Assembly: GCA_950295325.1 (NCBI GenBank)
Contig: OX485808.1
Location: 31,829,180 to 31,893,179 of the forward strand
DNA from: Polytrichum commune
Taxonomy: Eukaryota > Streptophyta > Polytrichopsida > Polytrichales > Polytrichaceae
DNA: 64,000 bases
Reading direction: 5' to 3'
A model generated the notes under the pieces. It was not told the origin of the DNA. It saw only the letters and a list, made by a program, of their open reading frames with translations, and did not search any database. Made by a program: the position numbers and the translations under genes. This document shows, one piece after another, positions 24,180 through 36,498 of this stretch; the stretch's first letter is position 1; each line of letters starts with the position of its first letter.

Positions 24180-25374
24180 AAATGATATAAACAAATAAAA
24201 ATATCTTAAAATACTCACTTGTATGACAAAATTGTGGATGCCACATTATAGATACCCAAATGATGTAAAAGAAAGAAAAAAAAAACGATATTAGTCCAAC
24301 AATGGTCCCAAGCAATGTGAGTTGGGTGTCAAATTGCTCTTTCTCACTCTTGAAGCAAACGTTTTTATTTCGCTAGGATACTTGGGGGAATTAAAAACGT
24401 GCCAATACTAGCTTGTTGTTCTTTGAACGTGTGTGGTTTTGGGTGGTCCCCCCACCTTGAGCTACCCCCCGCAACAAACTTGTGCCATGTATAACTAAGA
24501 ATGTTCCTAAAGTGATGGTTGGTGGATGGTAACTTACAACCTCAAAATTGGACAATCTCTAAGACACGCTAGCAAAGGTACCTAGCGTACCACACATGCC
24601 ACTTCCATTGCCATAGATGCACATCCCTCTCGGTCTTGTACAATGTAGGTTTGGAGTGTGCTTGTTTTAGGATCCAAGGACTCCATTGCAAAAAGATGTC
24701 CCACAATATGTGTGTGGACTTCAAACCATATTTCATCCACCTAAATGCTAATCAACTCCCGCACTAAAACAACATTAGTTTCCTTATTTGTTTTGGGATT
24801 AGATAATTGAACTTCTTTAAGTTATGAGTTTCATAACAATATGGATCCGCCGGGATACGTCATTCCGGTTTTGAAGCCCCTTTATAGATCTTTTGAAGGG
24901 TAGATGGAGTGTGTGCAATGAGTTTGCCAGGAGTGTGCCCACTAGTTTGGGTTAATTGGTAGTCAACTCTAAGCCCTGAATCTAAGTGGCAACATCTGTA
25001 AAATGTGAGGTCCACTAGCCATACCTCTATTGAAAGTAGGTCCGGTGCCAACTCCATCACATTTCTCCTTATTAAAGTGTGGGCTTTGGCAACATCACGC
25101 ACACGAGTCTTATGTAAGCGTGGGTTCAACTAGAATATTTGTTAAGAACCCCAACCCCACCTAATTTTTGCACACCGGATACGAAATTCTATACCAACTC
25201 AGAGGTGATTCTATTGGACTTGATAAGCATTGGGGCATCCTTGCTTGGACTTGATCCCCCAGTTTCAACCCCATGAATCATTGCAACAGTGTTTCCCAAC
25301 ATCGTTGGGGCACACTCTAAGGCGATGATTATTAATGGACCGGTGCCAGCGTTTCTTGAGTATCAGTTTGGTAT
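24180..25374. other. No gene recognised
   Basis: Unassigned. The 89-codon minus frame at 24860-25129 has no recognisable motif. Confidence 0.35.
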
Positions 25375-25665
25375 ATCCATATGTCAAAGTTGTTGATTTT
25401 GACGTTTTCATTTGGTCCCTGGTTTTTATTTCAGTGATACCTTTTCACATCCATATGTCATGCAAGAACCTCCGAACCCCAATCATACTACCCATATTTC
25501 AATGTTGACATTTAGTCGGTACTCCCACCCAATGATACCCACCAAGTATCAAAAACCATGTTCGGTATCATGACTTTGTTAGAGGTCAAGTAGTAGGTGC
25601 TTTGGTATCATTATTAATTTTGTGTCTTGATACCATACATTCACCTATATACTGGTCCAACATTG
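25375..25665 (+). repeat. Family F repeat copy (plus)
   Basis: CATGCAAGAACCTCCGAACC early and CACCTATATACTGGTCCAAC at the 3' end. Confidence 0.58.
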
Positions 25666-25669
25666 GTGG

Positions 25670-26915
25670 TGATATTCACATTTCAACTATCGAGAATGAA
25701 TGTGAGGCTAATGTGCAAGTTGACTTGAACTATGAGCACAAAATGGAATGTCAACGAGAGTGAATCACTCATTTAATCCATTAGAATCAATTCAAGAAAG
25801 CCTCCTTGAAATAACTTACTCGTTGTTGCATCGAATCCTCCCTTTATTTCCCCTTTTTATTCTTCATGAACAAAGGATGATGGAGTACACCTTCCAACCC
25901 ACAAAACAAAACAAAACAAAAATTCTTTCCCGACCAAATTCCCAAAATTGTTGTAAATTATTTCATTTTGACCGGTCTCGTGTAGGTATTATTGCAATGC
26001 ATTTTCCAAAAATTTGAGTGAATTTTTTTTTTGGGAAAGGCGAAGAAACGAATGTCATTGAATTCATCAATTACGTGAGTGCAAGAGCAAACAACATGCA
26101 GAGAGGATTCTAGGGGAAAGGATCATCTTTCCCACGAGGGAATTCTAGTGCGAGCTGCCCGGGTCCAAAATTTTACTATATGATTGATGCGTGCTCAACT
26201 TTGGAGTTTTTTTGGGGTCTTGGACCCTCACGTAAACCCCACCCCTCGGGGGGTTCACTCCCTGTTATATTTTGCATACACGTGCGTTCGGGACCTATTT
26301 ATTGGGGGGCTATTTACCTTGCAGAAAAGATTATAAGGTATGGTATTTCTCAAAATAAAGGTGTGATGGTATTTTACATGTAATCTTTTTTCATTATTTT
26401 AAAACCCCTATATTATATGTAAGTTTTTTACAAAATTTATCTACGATGAATATATTAGACCATATTTTTTATCGCACGTTGTTTTACGATTTTCGCCAGT
26501 GAACCCCCCGAGCCCCACCCTTAGGTATATCCGAGGCCCATGAAAGCAAACACCAAATTTCCTTAACCTTTTATTGTCAAAGGATGCATTCCAATGAATT
26601 TGGAACTTTCATATCACCCTTGATGTTGAGGGCGTTATCACAATGTATTTTATAACTGTGAGATTCTGTGTGTAAGCCAGCTCCTTAACGAAGATTTAGA
26701 AGAAAAATTATCTTTGCTTCAACAAAAATTGGGAAGATCCGACGGTCACAAAGTTGAAGTTCTTGGGGTGGATGAGGAAGTTTAATAAGAATAGAAAAAA
26801 AATTACTTAGAATACACATATTAATTTTAAAATTTTAAAATGGAGTTCATATACGTACCCACTTCAAAGGCGGCCAAAGTTCATTGACCACACCATGATT
26901 GTCTCTCACAATGAG
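25670..26915. other. No gene recognised
   Basis: Unassigned. A C/G-rich stretch at 26210-26260 (ACCCCACCCCTCGGGGGGTT) recurs in altered form near 26500-26525 and may mark the ends of a ~320-bp insert. Confidence 0.35.
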
Positions 26916-27303
26916 GTCAGGTATGTGGGTGTTATTTGGTTCGTTTTTCATGTTCCTCCAACTCCTACCGATTAGATTTACACAACAAATCTCGTGTTAC
27001 GTTAGCGAATCTGCGATGAAACATACGTCAAAACCGGATTGAAAATTGGACCTCCCCATGATTCACTTACAGTTATCAGAAGTGCCTAGTTGTTGGTATC
27101 CTTAACTATATACATAAGGTCATCCCAATTGCGTTCACTATGGAGTGTAGAGCAGTTTATTAATACTTGAAGACACAATCCAATCTCTTTCAAAACACAT
27201 GTCTTTATCATGTGTGCTCTTCTCTTCAATCCTCATTGAATTGCATACCAATCAAATATAGGTGTCCAATTAAGAAAACGAGCCACTTAAGACCCATCTA
27301 CCG
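26916..27303 (-). mobile_element. Family A element (minus), near full length
   Basis: Plus-strand left end GGTATGTGGGTGTTATTTGG and right end GAAAACGAGCCACTTAAGAC bracket the family interior (CAAAACCGGATTGAAAATTG, ATCCCAATTGCGTTCACTAT). About 388 bp. Confidence 0.74.
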
Positions 27304-27718
27304 TAACGGAAATGGTAACATGCGGGCACTTACTTTTACATCCAATAATTCCTTCCCCTATGGGCTAGCTTACTACATTGGCCTAGAGTTTTGGGCAATT
27401 GAGCAAAAATAACTCCTGCATGCCCATTCTTTTCTAAGAGTATGGGGCCAAGGGCACCTTTGGTTTGATAGGCCGAATGATATTGAGACGACGCCCCATT
27501 ATTGCATTTTCCATGTTCCGTGTGTTAAGACCAATATCAAGTATTTTTCTCGCTCATTATAGGATCTCTTTGTAGACCAAGTGATGGCTTCACTTCATTC
27601 TATGCACTATGATTTCATGCCATGTCTTAAGGCCCCAAAAATGGCACCTAGACATGTTACCCTATAAGGTGGGGGAGGGGGGGGGGGCTCATTTTGCAAT
27701 ATAACACAAACTTCTTTT
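27304..27718. other. No gene recognised; poly-G tract
   Basis: Unassigned, with a G-rich tract at 27670-27687 whose longest run is 11. Confidence 0.45.
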
Positions 27719-27755
27719 TTGATGTAAGTTTCTACCAAGTAGAAACTTACATCAA
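27719..27755. repeat. Perfect 17-bp inverted repeat with 3-nt loop
   Basis: TTGATGTAAGTTTCTAC, loop CAA, then its exact complement. It lies between a poly-G tract and a family I end; function unknown. Confidence 0.88.
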
Positions 27756-27795
27756 GAGTAAAAAGATATAGCACTATGTAACTCTAGATAGTGGG

Positions 27796-28016
27796 TGACA
27801 CTAAGTATTGTGTTTAGTGTAGCTTGGGCCATAACAATTTATTGTGCTACTTTGTCCCTATAAGTAATATTCAATGTGTTGGCATGAAGTTTTCGTGAAG
27901 ACTAAGGGGAAGAAGACCCGGGGTTTTGGACCCACGTTATCTCTGCCTTGACTATGAATTATTGAGTCAATAGTTTCATGCTATTTTTTCACCCACTAAA
28001 AGGAATATTTAGTGGA
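27796..28016. mobile_element. Family H element remnant preceded by a family I end
   Basis: 27796-27822 is the terminal hairpin of family I (TGACACTAAGTATTG then TGTTTAGTGTAG). From about 27823 the sequence follows family H (GGACCCACGTTATCTC, TTCATGCTATTTTTTCACCC) to its right end ATATTTAGTGGAG near 28016. Confidence 0.55.
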
Positions 28017-28139
28017 GTGTTGGACTGGTTTTCTCCTTAAAAAAACGTATTTGGATATCTATAAGACGACTTCACGAATTCTCCATACCAATGTGCTCAG
28101 GTGGATATTTGATGATACAAGTGTTTTTCAGTACTACAG

Positions 28140-28475
28140 ACACTGGAAATACCTCCGTACTCAGGTCAAAACCGTCATAACACCAATAATATGATATTTG
28201 AATGGTGTCAGTCGAGATAATATCTCAGGCTGATCAAAGATTCTCTCACCTTGACATAACCACCACACATCAATATCATACTGGTATCACAAATTTGGGT
28301 TGCGTTGGTTTGTCCAGGTTGGTTGTATTTTGGTTCTTCCTTACAATTGAATTTTTCAATTTGTGCCAACAAAATTTTAAAAAAAAACAATTTCGATACC
28401 CACAAGTACGTTATTTTAACACCATTATTGATGTTAATTATTGTTCACCTATATACCGGTCCAACATTGATGGGT
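28140..28475 (+). repeat. Family F repeat copy with a family K retroposon inside
   Basis: Left part has CAAAGATTCTCTCACCTTGA and the right part TTCACCTATATACCGGTCCA, as in other F copies. The middle 28297-28390 is a K retroposon, with a likely short target duplication (ACAAATTT before, ACAATTT after). Confidence 0.65.
28297..28390 (+). mobile_element. Family K retroposon nested in family F
   Basis: GGGTTGCGTTGGTTTGTCCA start, TTGAATTTTTCAATTTGTGC near the end, then an A-rich tail. Confidence 0.7.
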
Positions 28476-29665
28476 AACCATGAAAATAAGTACTACCGAT
28501 CGTCATAATACACAATCACAAAAGAGACAAGAGCTCCGGCCTAAAAACTAACTTCGGATCCCTTTATTAGTTGATGAATTTTATTTTTTTATTTTTAATA
28601 AAAAAATTCGACCTCCGACTACTACCTGCCCGAGTTTTCATTAGCAGGTGGTCCGAGTATTTGGATAGAGGCCGAAGACTTGGCCTCCGTTTCCACCACA
28701 ATCTCCGGGCACCTTTTTTCAACCGCCTTTAAGAAGTAGTTTTTTTTTGTCAGCGAATTGGAATTATTGTAACTTCGATTTAAACGCCTTAAATTTTTGT
28801 TTCTCACTACCTACTAGGTTAAAGGCTGCCCGGTCAGTCGGTCAGGAATGATGTTGTCGTGGTTCCTGAAAATTTCAAGCTAATGCTTTATATGCCCGAT
28901 TGACACCTGCCCGGCCTGCCCGATATAAAATTTGAAGTCTTCTCGGGCACTGACACTTCGGGCAGGCCCCACATTAAAACACCAAATTTAAACGTCTCCG
29001 GGGCCAACGGGAATCTAGGAGTTTGGATTTGGGATTTGGGAATTGGGAGAGCAAATGGCTTTGAGTGGGGGGTCCAATAAGTAGACCACCGACATTCGGG
29101 TTTTTTGGCTAAAAAAATTGGCCGAAAAATTCGAGAGGGGGGGGGGGGGGGGAATTGGGACGTATAGAACCCCTTTTTTTATGGTGTTTTGTGCCACTTG
29201 TTATTTATAGTTCAAACTAGGTGTATAATCTCCTACTATAGACGTCCTTCTAAATTGATTGAAGTACAACAAACGTACAACAAATTCGTCACGCTAATAG
29301 TGTTGGTTAATAGTGTTTGGAAGTTACGTGTTGTTTTATCCTTATAAGAAAAAAACTACTTTACTTGGCTCAAAAGAACCTCTAAACCAACAATTTATAG
29401 CACCGTGTAACTCCTAATAGTATGTGAGAATAAATGTGTGAACCTTTTGAAGGCGTGTCGGTAATATCAATCAATATTTTACATGTACATTGATGTCGTG
29501 AAATGAGATGCTAATTTATCGACACTTCACACATACACAAAGAATTTTGTATCTGTTGTTGTTGCTATACGGATGAATAAGAAAAGTTACAAGTTTAAGC
29601 GATTTTATTCTTACCCAAGGTAATTTTCATGGGTTAAAGAGGAAACCTATTTACACACATTAGTG
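28476..29665. other. No gene recognised; poly-G tract
   Basis: Relatively rich in CCCGG-type motifs around 28620-28980 (CTGCCCGGTCAGTCGGTCAG, CCTGCCCGGCCTGCCCG). A poly-G run of 16 lies at 29137-29152. I could not pair the ends into an element. Confidence 0.4.
29137..29152. repeat. Poly-G run (16)
   Basis: Uninterrupted G tract. Confidence 0.9.
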
Positions 29666-30126
29666 TAGCAATGAAAGGGGAGAACCGACTGCTAGTTACA
29701 GTTGAACTAAGTAAAAACTATCACTATATTCATTAATCAGAGACTTTTTCATGATCTGGAGACTAATCAAGGATTTTAAATCCGATATCATGTTTAGTGC
29801 AAGTTTTGATTGTGATATAGATATTCCTCATGCATGAATATGCAGAAAGTTCATTACCAATGTTCTCCATGTTCAAAATACCGCATCCTAAACTATGGGC
29901 AAAGTTTATTTTGAGACTTTCCGAAGTCTTTGATTAACGAATATAGCGATTAATTGGTTGAAGTTCAAAACTTTAAAAAAATCACCGAATGTATTAGAAG
30001 AATCGATGGAATATACCTCAAAGTAAGAAGAGAAAACTCAAAAGACCACAACATGTTAACCATTTGGACTTGGGAAACACTAGGATCTCGACCGATCGAT
30101 TATGCCCAAAAAACGCGCCCGGACAC
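29666..30126 (+). mobile_element. Family C element split by ~250 bp of other sequence
   Basis: Starts with GGGGAGAACCGACTGCTAGT and stops matching after about 29705. The family resumes near 29950 with TTAATTGGTTGAAGTTCAAA and ends with GATTATGCCCAAAAAACG and CGCCCGGACACC. The interrupting piece is unassigned. Confidence 0.6.
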
Positions 30127-31156
30127 CAAGTGTAGCTTCCTTTCTTTAGTAGTAGGTCAAAAGCTCGAAGCTCACAATCAGTCAACAAAAAGGTGGCACA
30201 AGAACGTGACGAGAAAACATGCATAACTTTTTGAGTTTACTTTTTTGATTAACGTCCAATTATATCGACCCAACAACAACAAGGAGCTCTAACTTAAAGT
30301 CTATGTTGCAGCTTTTGAAGATCTCTACTATCTTTGGCCGAGCATTAAAGTCACCACTAAAGTAATAACTTCGAGCGGGCCCTTGGTCCAAGGGATGATG
30401 ATGTGTCATCCATGTCACACGTCCAACACATAAAGGTTGAAATTCTCTCACACTCCTTTAAAGTTAAATTTGGAAGTTGGAATGTGGGAACCCTCTACAT
30501 ACTCTACCTAGACTTGCCTACAAGATTGAAGCTCTCATATGAGTTTCATTTTGAAGGGTTTTCAAATTTCAACTCTTCAGTTGAAAGGTTGGTTCAAATC
30601 CAAGTCGTCAGTCTAAGAATATAGAAATGAAATACAAAACTCGTATTAAACTTATGCATGAATTATATGGTACATGTTTTCAATACAGTGTGAAACATTA
30701 AGAATCAATGATCTAACTCCACTTCTTGTAGTGACAATGCCCTACGCCTGTTGGTTCTTGTGGCATGCATATTGTATAAGTGTTCATTATAAGTATTGAA
30801 TTATGTGTTCAAGTGATGTCTTCATTTTCAACTCGGGGTTGCGTTTTGAAGGGTTGTTTTGAGAGAGGTATATTTTGAAGGGCCAAATCGCGTTTGAAGG
30901 GCATTGAAGACTTCAATCTTGAACATTGCTACTAGGGTCCACGAGATCTCAATTAAGCTTCGTCATCACGTGAGTTTTGGGAGCGGTCAAAATCCGAGGG
31001 CAAAGTGAGGAAGTAATGGTACAATTAAGAGTGTCAATTTTGAGGTGCACCCAAAATCCATGGTACAATTGACGACAATTTTTATGTCATCACTTCACGT
31101 GCCTCCAAATACACTCTTGACCTTTGTGTTTTGGTAACCTCTAATGACCAATGAAT
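30127..31156. other. No gene recognised
   Basis: Unassigned AT-rich sequence with no sustained frame. Confidence 0.4.
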
Positions 31157-31373
31157 GGGGAGAACCGACCGCTAGTTACCGATGAACCGGTTGAGTTTGA
31201 GAAGTAACTGGTTGAAGTTCAAGATTTTAGGAGAATTACTGATCATTTTACATGAATTTAGAGGGTAAGCGTAAAGGAAATAAAGATAAACCGGAAGATG
31301 TCAACATGTAACCGACTTGACTTGGAGACACTAGGATCTCGACCGAATATGCTCAAAAATTTTCCCAGACACT
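31157..31373 (+). mobile_element. Family C element
   Basis: GGGGAGAACCGACCGCTAGT start, GATGAACCGGTTGAGTTTGA interior and GGATCTCGACCGAATATGCT near the end. Confidence 0.68.
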
Positions 31374-31504
31374 ACTCACCACTACAAGGATCACGGGTCA
31401 TTGCCATAAATTCTTTGTTGTTTACAAGGAAGCCTTTGGTATTCACATATATTAGTGTTTTAGAATTGGATTATCTAGATCCACCTTGTCGTGGTAAAGA
31501 ACTA

Positions 31505-31770
31505 CACGGGTCGGTTATAGTATTTCAATGTCATTTGTGTAATAATGTCACTTACCCTGTTTTAAGGCATATGTTAGGTTACACTAATGACCAACAACTT
31601 CATCGTTGGTGTCACCTCACGACACTTGGTTCAAGTGTTTTGGTTTTACATGGTTACACAAATGCCATTGAAATACCATAAACGGGTTGTTGTTTTGCAT
31701 GGTATTTAAATGTCATTTGTGTAACCACAACATGGGTTGTTGTTTTTACATTTTTTGAGAATGTCATGAA
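31505..31770. mobile_element. Family J deletion derivative (~180 bp) plus extra end
   Basis: GGTTATAGTATTTCAATGTC at 31514 and CATTGAAATACCATAAAC ending near 31683 are an inverted pair about 180 bp apart, with GTGTCACCTCACGACACTTG between them. A further end-like block GGTATTTAAATGTCATTTGT follows at about 31701. It looks like an internally deleted family J copy next to a solo end. Confidence 0.58.
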
Positions 31771-31795
31771 CAAAGATGTTGTTGGGTCTTGAATC

Positions 31796-32192
31796 GAAGG
31801 GGAGGCCACACACGCTCAAAAATGCCGATTTTCAAAATGGAGTTTGGTAAGCCAAGGTAAAAAAAAAAAGATGTTGGCCTTGACACGTGCCTAAACTTCG
31901 AGGAGCTGGGTTTCAAGGTCGGTCCCTCTTTTATTGGTTAAAATCGTCCGTTTTCAACTCCGATGAAACAAAAAAAACAGAATAAATGAAGGTTTTACGC
32001 CTTGCAAAAACATCGTCTTGGATCGGAGTTGAAAACCGTCAGTTTTAACCAAATAAAGAGGGACCAACCTTGAAACCCAGCTCCTCGAAGTTAGGCACAT
32101 GTCAGGGGTCAACATTTTTTTTTTTTTTACCTTGGCTTACCAAACTCCATTTCAAAACTTGGATTTACCAATATATGTGGCCTCCCCCTTTG
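31796..32192. mobile_element. FB3: foldback element, two ~170-bp arms
   Basis: Arm 1 (about 31796-31965) and arm 2 (about 32022-32192) are reverse complements at high identity, with a ~56-bp spacer. Shared blocks include GGAGTTTGGTAAGCCAAGGT followed by poly-A, CTTCGAGGAGCTGGGTTTCA and GTTTTCAACTCCGAT. The transcript would fold into one long hairpin. No coding capacity and no certain target duplication. Confidence 0.85.
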
Positions 32193-32385
32193 AGTCCTAT
32201 GGATGGACGGGGATGTTCGACCACATCCATTCATTGGACCTCCATCCGTTTGGATCTATGACCACTTCAGATCAAACTTATGCAAATAATTGCGTTCTTG
32301 GAAACAAATATCTAGGGAAACACAACCACATCCCCAACACAAGGATCCCACCATTCGCCAATAATTACAAGGAGACTTATCCTTA

Positions 32386-32964
32386 AGGTATATGGCTGTT
32401 GTTTGATTTTGTTTCTTCATGTTCTCCCACTCCTCCATTTAGATTCACACAACAAAAGTTGTGATATACTGTATGTAAGAAAATCGGACATACCCCGATT
32501 TAGTTATGTTTATGAAAAGTGCATATTTGTTGTTTCCTTAATTGAGCGTCCATAGGTCCTTTAAATCTGGTTTGCTTTTGAGTGTATGGAACCCACCCCC
32601 CCTAGTTTCGCCCTTGTTGCCAAAGCTTTGGATATTAACGACATAATCATTTTTTTAAACGGGGATGTCAGATTGATGAGTCCAAATCTCTTGATAAACA
32701 ATCAAGTTCAACCACCTATTGAAATTTGAAAACAAAATATACACTGGATATTTCTATATTCTAAGGTCAGCCCCCCCTAGGTCAAAATCTTGGGGTCACC
32801 CCTGATTGAGTGTGGAGTACTTAATAAAAATTGAAGACATAGTCCAATCTCTTTTAAACATGTGTGTTTATCGTGTTTGTTCATGATCATCATTTAACCA
32901 CACACCAATCAAATATAGGTGTTTGATTAAGAAGAGTAACCAAATAACACCCGCATACCTTAAA
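32386..32964 (-). mobile_element. Family A element (minus), interrupted by ~250 bp
   Basis: The two ends, TTAAGGTATATGGCTGTTGT and AACACCCGCATACCTTAA, form the family's terminal inverted repeat. The interior matches other copies except between about 32555 and 32812, where unrelated sequence interrupts the GGTCCTCCCAATTG...TTGAGTGTGG block. The interrupting piece has C-rich ends (ACCCACCCCCCC, AGCCCCCCCTAGG) but no clear target duplication. Confidence 0.72.
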
Positions 32965-32978
32965 CTTTGCTTTTTGTA

Positions 32979-33220
32979 GGGAGAGAGTGAACCATCGCAT
33001 ATGAACCAAAGTAGATACCTCACATTCATCCAACACCCGAACTATGGATTTGTGGCCATTTCATCCCAATACTTCGAGTAGACTAATTATTTGTAGGTCT
33101 TTAAAACTATTTATAGTGACAAGTCATCTTAAAATAGCAACATTTGTGTTGTATACTATTTCATGGTTTTTTAAAATGTTGGATGAATGAGAGTTATGTC
33201 GTATGGGATGATTTTCTCTC
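32979..33220. mobile_element. Family M MITE
   Basis: 242 bp. Left end GGGAGAGAGTGAACCATCGC ... CATTCATCCAACA and right end AAATGTTGGATGAATGAGAG ... GGGATGATTTTCTCTC form the family's inverted pair. It starts 15 bp after a family A copy. Confidence 0.72.
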
Positions 33221-33604
33221 AAGTGTGGACAATGAGTCGATTGGAGTCCATCGTCTTGTTTAGGTGTATGGGGCCTAAAACAAACACTTTCAAACTTCAT
33301 ATACACTTATGGTTGTTGGATCAAATTGAGAATTATCTCATCCCGCATGTGGGAATTGTGAGTTAAAAAGGATTTTGTGTCACATGTCAAAACCGGGGCT
33401 AAGATGTAAACACTTTTAAGAGGTCATTGTGGAGATTCTTCTTTCTCATTAAGCGATCACATAGGCCCTCTTGATTTGTGGACTAAACTCAAATAATAGT
33501 GTCTTTATTTCAAGAACATGCTTGAATCTCGTTGTAACACATGTCTTTTTTGGTCATCTTCATGTTGACCTTGTTCATGTTTTGCATCTTAACTTTTATT
33601 TTGA

Positions 33605-33716
33605 AATTTGAAATGAAGATCTTTGTAGTTGCTACCCAGATGAAAAAAAAATTCTCAGTTTGATCCAACAACCATAATTGTGTTTGGATTTGGAAGTGTC
33701 CACTATAGGGCCACAT
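33605..33716 (+). repeat. Family B repeat copy
   Basis: The block TTGATCCAACAACCATAATT then TTTGGAAGTGTCCACTATAG is shared with 4435-4530 and 9850-9945. Class unknown. Confidence 0.55.
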
Positions 33717-33730
33717 GCCTTACATGCGAC

Positions 33731-34124
33731 AACACTATAATCCTTAAAGGCACAAAATCAGACTTGTAATCTTGAATAATTGGTTTTTGTTAAAAACTAT
33801 ACATTTTAAAGTAACATATATCTATCATAAACTAACCCAAAAAAATTCTTGTAATAATATGTGTGTGATCCTTTGATGGTGCCTTGCAAATGCTCCTCTA
33901 TGATCATTCTCAAGAAATATTTAGATATGTTATTTCATAGTGCATCTTAGAAAACGAGACACAACTCATACTACTAAGAGTTAACGTATGTATTTCCAAA
34001 ACCAACATTGAGCATGAAACCAACACTATGTACCACAGTCATTCATTCAAGGACTTCAAAGTTAAGGTTGTGGTAGATGGTCACTTTGATTCTGGGCATC
34101 TCTATTAGTGTTTGGATTGGTAAC

Positions 34125-34156
<32 letters not shown>

Positions 34157-35394
34157 TTAAAATATCGTTTGGATATCATGACATGATTTCTCCTTGATAT
34201 TTTTGTACTATTTTTTTTTTGTAACATCAATAGGGTATGGGTATTTGATATTTTTTATACCACTTGGGGCTATACACCATGCAAGAACCTTCATATCTAG
34301 ATAAAATTGCCCTAGTATCGTATACGAGTTAGAATGGTATTGACCCAAATAATAATTGTGGTTTATAAAGATTCTCTTACATTCATATACGCACCAAACC
34401 ATCAACATTTGCTTGGTACTACAATTTTAATTTATTTTTTATTTTTTGGGACTCTTCCAAGTCTAAATGACGTGCGTGGGTCAAAAATTGGACTCATGTA
34501 TTTATACCAAGCTTTTCAACTCAATGTGATAAATGCCTCCACTACATATACAAAATGGAAATCATAAATTAAACAAGCATTTATCACATGTAAAATCCAC
34601 TTTCACTTTCTAGTGAGAGAAATCATTGAATAAATTTTCATCCATAGCATGTACCCCAATGATTGCATCACACAAACAAAGACAAGAGCACAATAACTTA
34701 GCCACAACCTAGAGAGCAAAACATAAGAGAACCCATGAGTTCTCCAAAAGCCTCTAGATGGAAAAACCTAGAACCCAAATGCAAACTTTAACAAAAATGG
34801 ACAAGTTAGTCATTGAGGACTATTGCCTTCAGACAACTTTGGTTGAAAATTTGAGATGGGTGAAACTAACACATCTAACAATGTTCAATTTTCCTCTAAG
34901 CCTTAGTGCCTCTTGTTGTACATCTACCTTTACTTCAAAAATCTAAATAGCCTTTCTCTTGTACACACTAGACAAAAATAATACCTCTTCCTTATGTTTG
35001 CTATGTTCGCTAATGCCTCAAATAATACCCCTTCTTACACTCATGTTAGTTCATACGTGGTATGAAGAGTCCACCCTCCTGGACAATTTTGAGACCCACG
35101 AGTTTGTTCTTCAATACCATTTTGAAGTCGGTTATTGATACCTATATACTATTGGTCCGACATTTGTCTCTCTACCTTAAATCAATTCGAGGTCGAATTC
35201 CCGTCTTAAACACACACCCGGTACAATTGCGCACAAAACTTTTTAACTCCAAGAATGATGATTTCCTCCTCCAATGTTGTAAGGTATGATGGATCACGAT
35301 ATTCGTGCTATGAGGAGTACAAAGTCCCGGCTAGTGGTGCAATCAAGTGTTGTTTGGGGATGCCTTTTGTTGTGTAAAGAAGAATTCTTGTTGG
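33731..35394. other. No gene recognised; (TTA)n microsatellite
   Basis: A (TTA)n tract lies at about 34126-34156. A family F copy is listed separately, and a short F-like fragment (ATTGATACCTATATACTATT) lies near 35130. Remaining sequence unassigned. Confidence 0.4.
34262..34420 (+). repeat. Family F repeat copy (plus)
   Basis: ACACCATGCAAGAACCTTCA, TGGTATTGACCCAAATAATA and AAAGATTCTCTTACATTCAT follow the family order. Confidence 0.62.
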
Positions 35395-35775
35395 CGTTAA
35401 GTCCATTAGTTTTTCATGATCTCCATCTTCTCATGAGCAATACTTACTTAATGAGACTTGTGTTGCAATAGCGAATCTAAGATAAAGCATCAACCCCCCC
35501 AAAAAATGGATTGGTTATTGGACCTTCCTTCCTCTAGTTATGGTTGCCAAAAGTGCATGTGTGTGTGTTACCTTTTAAATGAAGATGAAGTTGCCTCCGA
35601 TTGTAATGACGATTGAGTTTAGAGTAGCGAATGCTTTTTGGGAATGTAGTCCAATCGTTTCAAAACATGTAACCGTCTCGTGCTAGTTCTTAGATCCATA
35701 CCTAACCACACAAAATTTCAAATATGGATGTTTGATTAAGGAAAATGACTAAACTAGACTTGCATATCTTATAAT
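35395..35775 (-). mobile_element. Family A element (minus)
   Basis: In reverse it carries AAAAACTAATG, TTGCAATAGCGAATCTAAGA, GGATTGGTTATTGGACCTTC, TAATGACGATTGAGTTTAGA, CAATCGTTTCAAAACATGTA and CCTAACCACAC, the family order. Confidence 0.66.
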
Positions 35776-36498
35776 ATGCACTTTGAGCAAGGCTCGAGAC
35801 TATTATATTGCTCAAAAGAAATCATCAAAACTTTCAAAGAAAGTAGTTAATCTGCAATGAGGTAATCTTTTGATGGCCCAAAGATGTAAAAAAAGTTCTC
35901 AAATTCACTTCTATCAAAAACCAAGGACCACATGCATTTGCAACATATTCTAGAAACCTCCTATATATATATATATATATATATAATTATTATTATTTAG
36001 GGTAAAATCAAGCAATACATGTACAATTTCAATGATTAAAATACAAGTGATAATATGTATACATAAAAACATTTACAATCATATACAGTCATTAACATAA
36101 GTATATAAGTATATTTTTGATTTAACAATCAACCCCTATCATATGTAAAATGCAAAACCCTAGCATTCATCATAAAGTCATTGAAAACTTTTTCATTCCC
36201 CAAATGTAAATCTTAAGCATCTAAGTCTATAATTTATGTTATAGAAGCTAATGCAATTATCATTTTGAAAGAATAGTAAGCTTTTCATTAAATGATTGGT
36301 AAGATGTAAGTCCACTTGTTGTTGGCCTTTTTGATACCAACATAAGCCAATTTTCATGTTTGATGAACGGTCCATCAAGTCAAATGGATTGCTATACTCC
36401 ACCCAATGATTACCAAATTTTCTACACATCTTATAAAACCTCCCAACAAACCAATCCTTAATTGGAGTTGAGTTTTTGGTCTACCGCATTTCTAACGA
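35776..36498. other. No gene recognised; (TA)n tract
   Basis: A (TA)n microsatellite at about 35960-35984 merges into (TTA)n. Otherwise unassigned AT-rich sequence. Confidence 0.45.

Noticed and set aside
31298..31681. 127-codon plus-strand frame
   Set aside because: It spans the end of a family C copy, unassigned sequence and a family J end, so it is a chance frame across repeats.
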